NCBI GenBank assembly: GCA_002692605.1
Contig: NZLE01000126.1
Location: forward strand, 1 to 14,874
DNA length: 14,874 nucleotides
Reading direction: 5' to 3'
From: Opitutia bacterium
GTDB lineage: Bacteria > Verrucomicrobiota > Verrucomicrobiia > Opitutales > Seribacteraceae
Part shown: in pieces, positions 13,639 to 14,874 of the stretch
Numbering within the stretch: the first letter of the stretch is position 1
How the letters are laid out: each line of letters begins with the position of its first letter
The notes under the pieces: generated by a model
Databases searched by the model: none
Seen by the model: only the letters and a program-made list of their open reading frames with translations
Told to the model about the DNA's origin: nothing
Translations under genes and position numbers: made by a program

Positions 13639-14874
13639 TCAAGGCAAAGCCACTCGCAGGCGCAGAAACCTTCGATTTCCGGGGGAAAGAACGGAGTCCG
13701 AAACCCAAGTTTCTCGCTGCATATCCCCTCCCAAGTCAACGGATTTCTCCAAGCTCAGTCCCTGCGTCGACCAAGTTTGCAGATCCGTACTTTGTTCGAC
13801 AATATAGAGAAATTGCTCCCCTGTGGTCAGAAGCGGATTCTTGTATCTAATGAAGGAGAGCCTTTGCTTATGGTCACTTGGTTGTTTGATAATCTGAAGG
13901 GGAAGGTGTTGTCGGTCATCGGGTCCCAGTGAATCCAAACCCAAAGCTCTCTCAAACAAATTACTGTACCCATCACTATCCGAGTCACTGTAATCCTCAT
14001 CAAAAACCCTTGCGGCCAGAATCGGATCGAGGAATGGATCGCTTACTGCCAGACGAGCCAAAAACTTACCTCGAGTCTGACTGTATCGAACGTCATTTCT
14101 TCTAAAATTCCTCCAGGCTTGCTTGGATGGTCTGATCACCGTGATTGTTTTCTGAACAGTTTCCGCGGATACGAAAAACTCACTTTCCGGAACGTCAAAA
14201 CTCAGTACCACCGTACCTTCCGCTTTCGGAATGATGCGACTGCCTCGGTAAACCGAAACGATGGATGAATTCGAACTGGTTATCTGCAGAGGTTCGCCAT
14301 TGGTGGAATAGGCTCCCTGAACCACTAAGGGACGGTGACCATATGGCATTTCGGGCAATTGCCCATGAGCCGCGTAATCAGGAAAGATGATTACCGGTCT
14401 TTGCTTGGGGGAAACCTCGAAGGTTCTTGTCACCGGAAGGGCCGGCTTGACGTAAGCGCTTCCGCTCTGAGCGGCGGTGATGGTCACGTTGCCCTCCGTG
14501 CCGTCCAAGGTCACCACACCATTGGAATCAACCGAGGCAGGTCCGCTGATCACACTGAACTTAACCGGCAAACGATACACCCGATGATGAATACCCGTCG
14601 AAGTGGCATTGGCCTCAAGTTGGAAAGGCGGATCGTCTCTGACCTTGATTGGGATTTCAGCGAATTCGATGAGTTGGTCATCTTTCACCACTGGGTGAAT
14701 GATTCTCAACACTTGATGCTTAGGTAGAGCGGGGTGATAACGCGAGTCTCCACCCTGAATTGCCGTGATGGTGACTTCTCCCACTCCAACGATGGAAAGC
14801 AAATTACCGGAAATCGCAGCGATTGAAGGATCGCTGGAAATGAAGCTTACGGGCAATCCGGAAGTCGAATAGGC
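13639..14874 (-). CDS. Ig-like (Big/MBG) repeat surface protein, N-terminal part outside the window
   Basis: The 411 visible residues are the C-terminal end of a larger extracellular protein; the frame is open to the right edge. Three bacterial Ig-like units of about 80-95 residues can be seen: the first with STSGLPVSFISSDPSIAAIS and VGVGEVTITA, the second with LPVKFSVISGPASVDSNGVV and GNVTITAAQSGSAY, the third with GAYSTNGEPLQITSSNSSIV and AEGTVVLSF. They are followed by an Asp-rich segment, DEDYSDSDSDGYSNLFERAL, which looks like a thrombospondin type 3-like calcium-binding repeat. The tail has YIVEQSTDLQTWSTQG and ends RFLRLRVALP. This order (Ig repeats, DSDGD-like motif, 'STDL..W' tail) is common in large verrucomicrobial secreted proteins. 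The true start and any catalytic domain are not visible, so adhesion or matrix roles are guesses. Confidence 0.82.
   Translation of the reverse strand, partial: AYSTSGLPVSFISSDPSIAAISGNLLSIVGVGEVTITAIQGGDSRYHPALPKHQVLRIIHPVVKDDQLIEFAEIPIKVRDDPPFQLEANATSTGIHHRVYRLPVKFSVISGPASVDSNGVVTLDGTEGNVTITAAQSGSAYVKPALPVTRTFEVSPKQRPVIIFPDYAAHGQLPEMPYGHRPLVVQGAYSTNGEPLQITSSNSSIVSVYRGSRIIPKAEGTVVLSFDVPESEFFVSAETVQKTITVIRPSKQAWRNFRRNDVRYSQTRGKFLARLAVSDPFLDPILAARVFDEDYSDSDSDGYSNLFERALGLDSLGPDDRQHLPLQIIKQPSDHKQRLSFIRYKNPLLTTGEQFLYIVEQSTDLQTWSTQGLSLEKSVDLGGDMQRETWVSDSVLSPGNRRFLRLRVALP

Noticed and set aside
13529..13708. 60-residue N-terminal extension of the rhodanese protein
   Set aside because: It overlaps the 3' end of the Ig-like gene and precedes a clean signal peptide starting at 13528.
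1..14874. Search for CRISPR arrays, tRNA or rRNA genes, insertion sequences, phage genes or toxin-antitoxin pairs
   Set aside because: No regularly spaced repeats, no cloverleaf or rRNA-like sequence, no transposase or integrase motifs and no small paired toxin genes were seen on either strand.

Overview
This window most likely comes from a member of the Verrucomicrobiota, probably a marine Opitutae-type bacterium of roughly 50% GC. The evidence is a secreted protein of the TIGR02597 type, a family I know as largely verrucomicrobial, an Ig-like surface protein with the Asp-rich C-terminal tail common in that phylum, and a planctomycete/verrucomicrobial type single-CxxCH protein. A PQQ-like propeller with the 'WPRFNGPN' N-terminal signature points the same way. 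The lineage is inferred from protein families; no rRNA or tRNA gene is visible.

Positions 1-6110 hold five genes on the minus strand with short gaps. In transcription order they are a two-TM potassium channel with tandem RCK domains, an MFS transporter (about 35 nt later), a small outer-membrane beta-barrel (84 nt), a PatB/MalY-type PLP C-S lyase (36 nt) and NAD-dependent DNA ligase ligA. The ligA start overlaps the lyase stop as ATGA, and ligA runs off the left edge of the window. They may be one transcript or two, because the 84-nt gap could hold a promoter.

From a 126-nt divergent region, two plus-strand genes run to 9851: an exported PQQ-like beta-propeller and, directly abutting it (TGA then ATG), the primosomal helicase priA. 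priA converges with a minus-strand TIGR02597 protein (9874-11793) carrying large inserted beta-rich modules. That gene diverges across 115 nt from the CxxCH protein (11909-13114). The CxxCH gene converges on a small periplasmic rhodanese (13148-13528), and a compact terminator that can work in both directions lies between them. The last feature, 13639 to the right edge, is the C-terminal part of a large Ig-like repeat protein on the minus strand.

The window mixes housekeeping replication/repair genes (ligA, priA) with envelope or exported proteins of unknown role. Nothing here amounts to a defence island, mobile element, CRISPR array or prophage. The most interesting points are the modular insertions in the TIGR02597 protein, the uncharacterised CxxCH family, an in-frame ATG interrupted by TAG just upstream of the propeller gene, the stop codon sitting in a terminator loop, and the near absence of Shine-Dalgarno sequences. 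No stretch longer than 300 bases lacks a gene.
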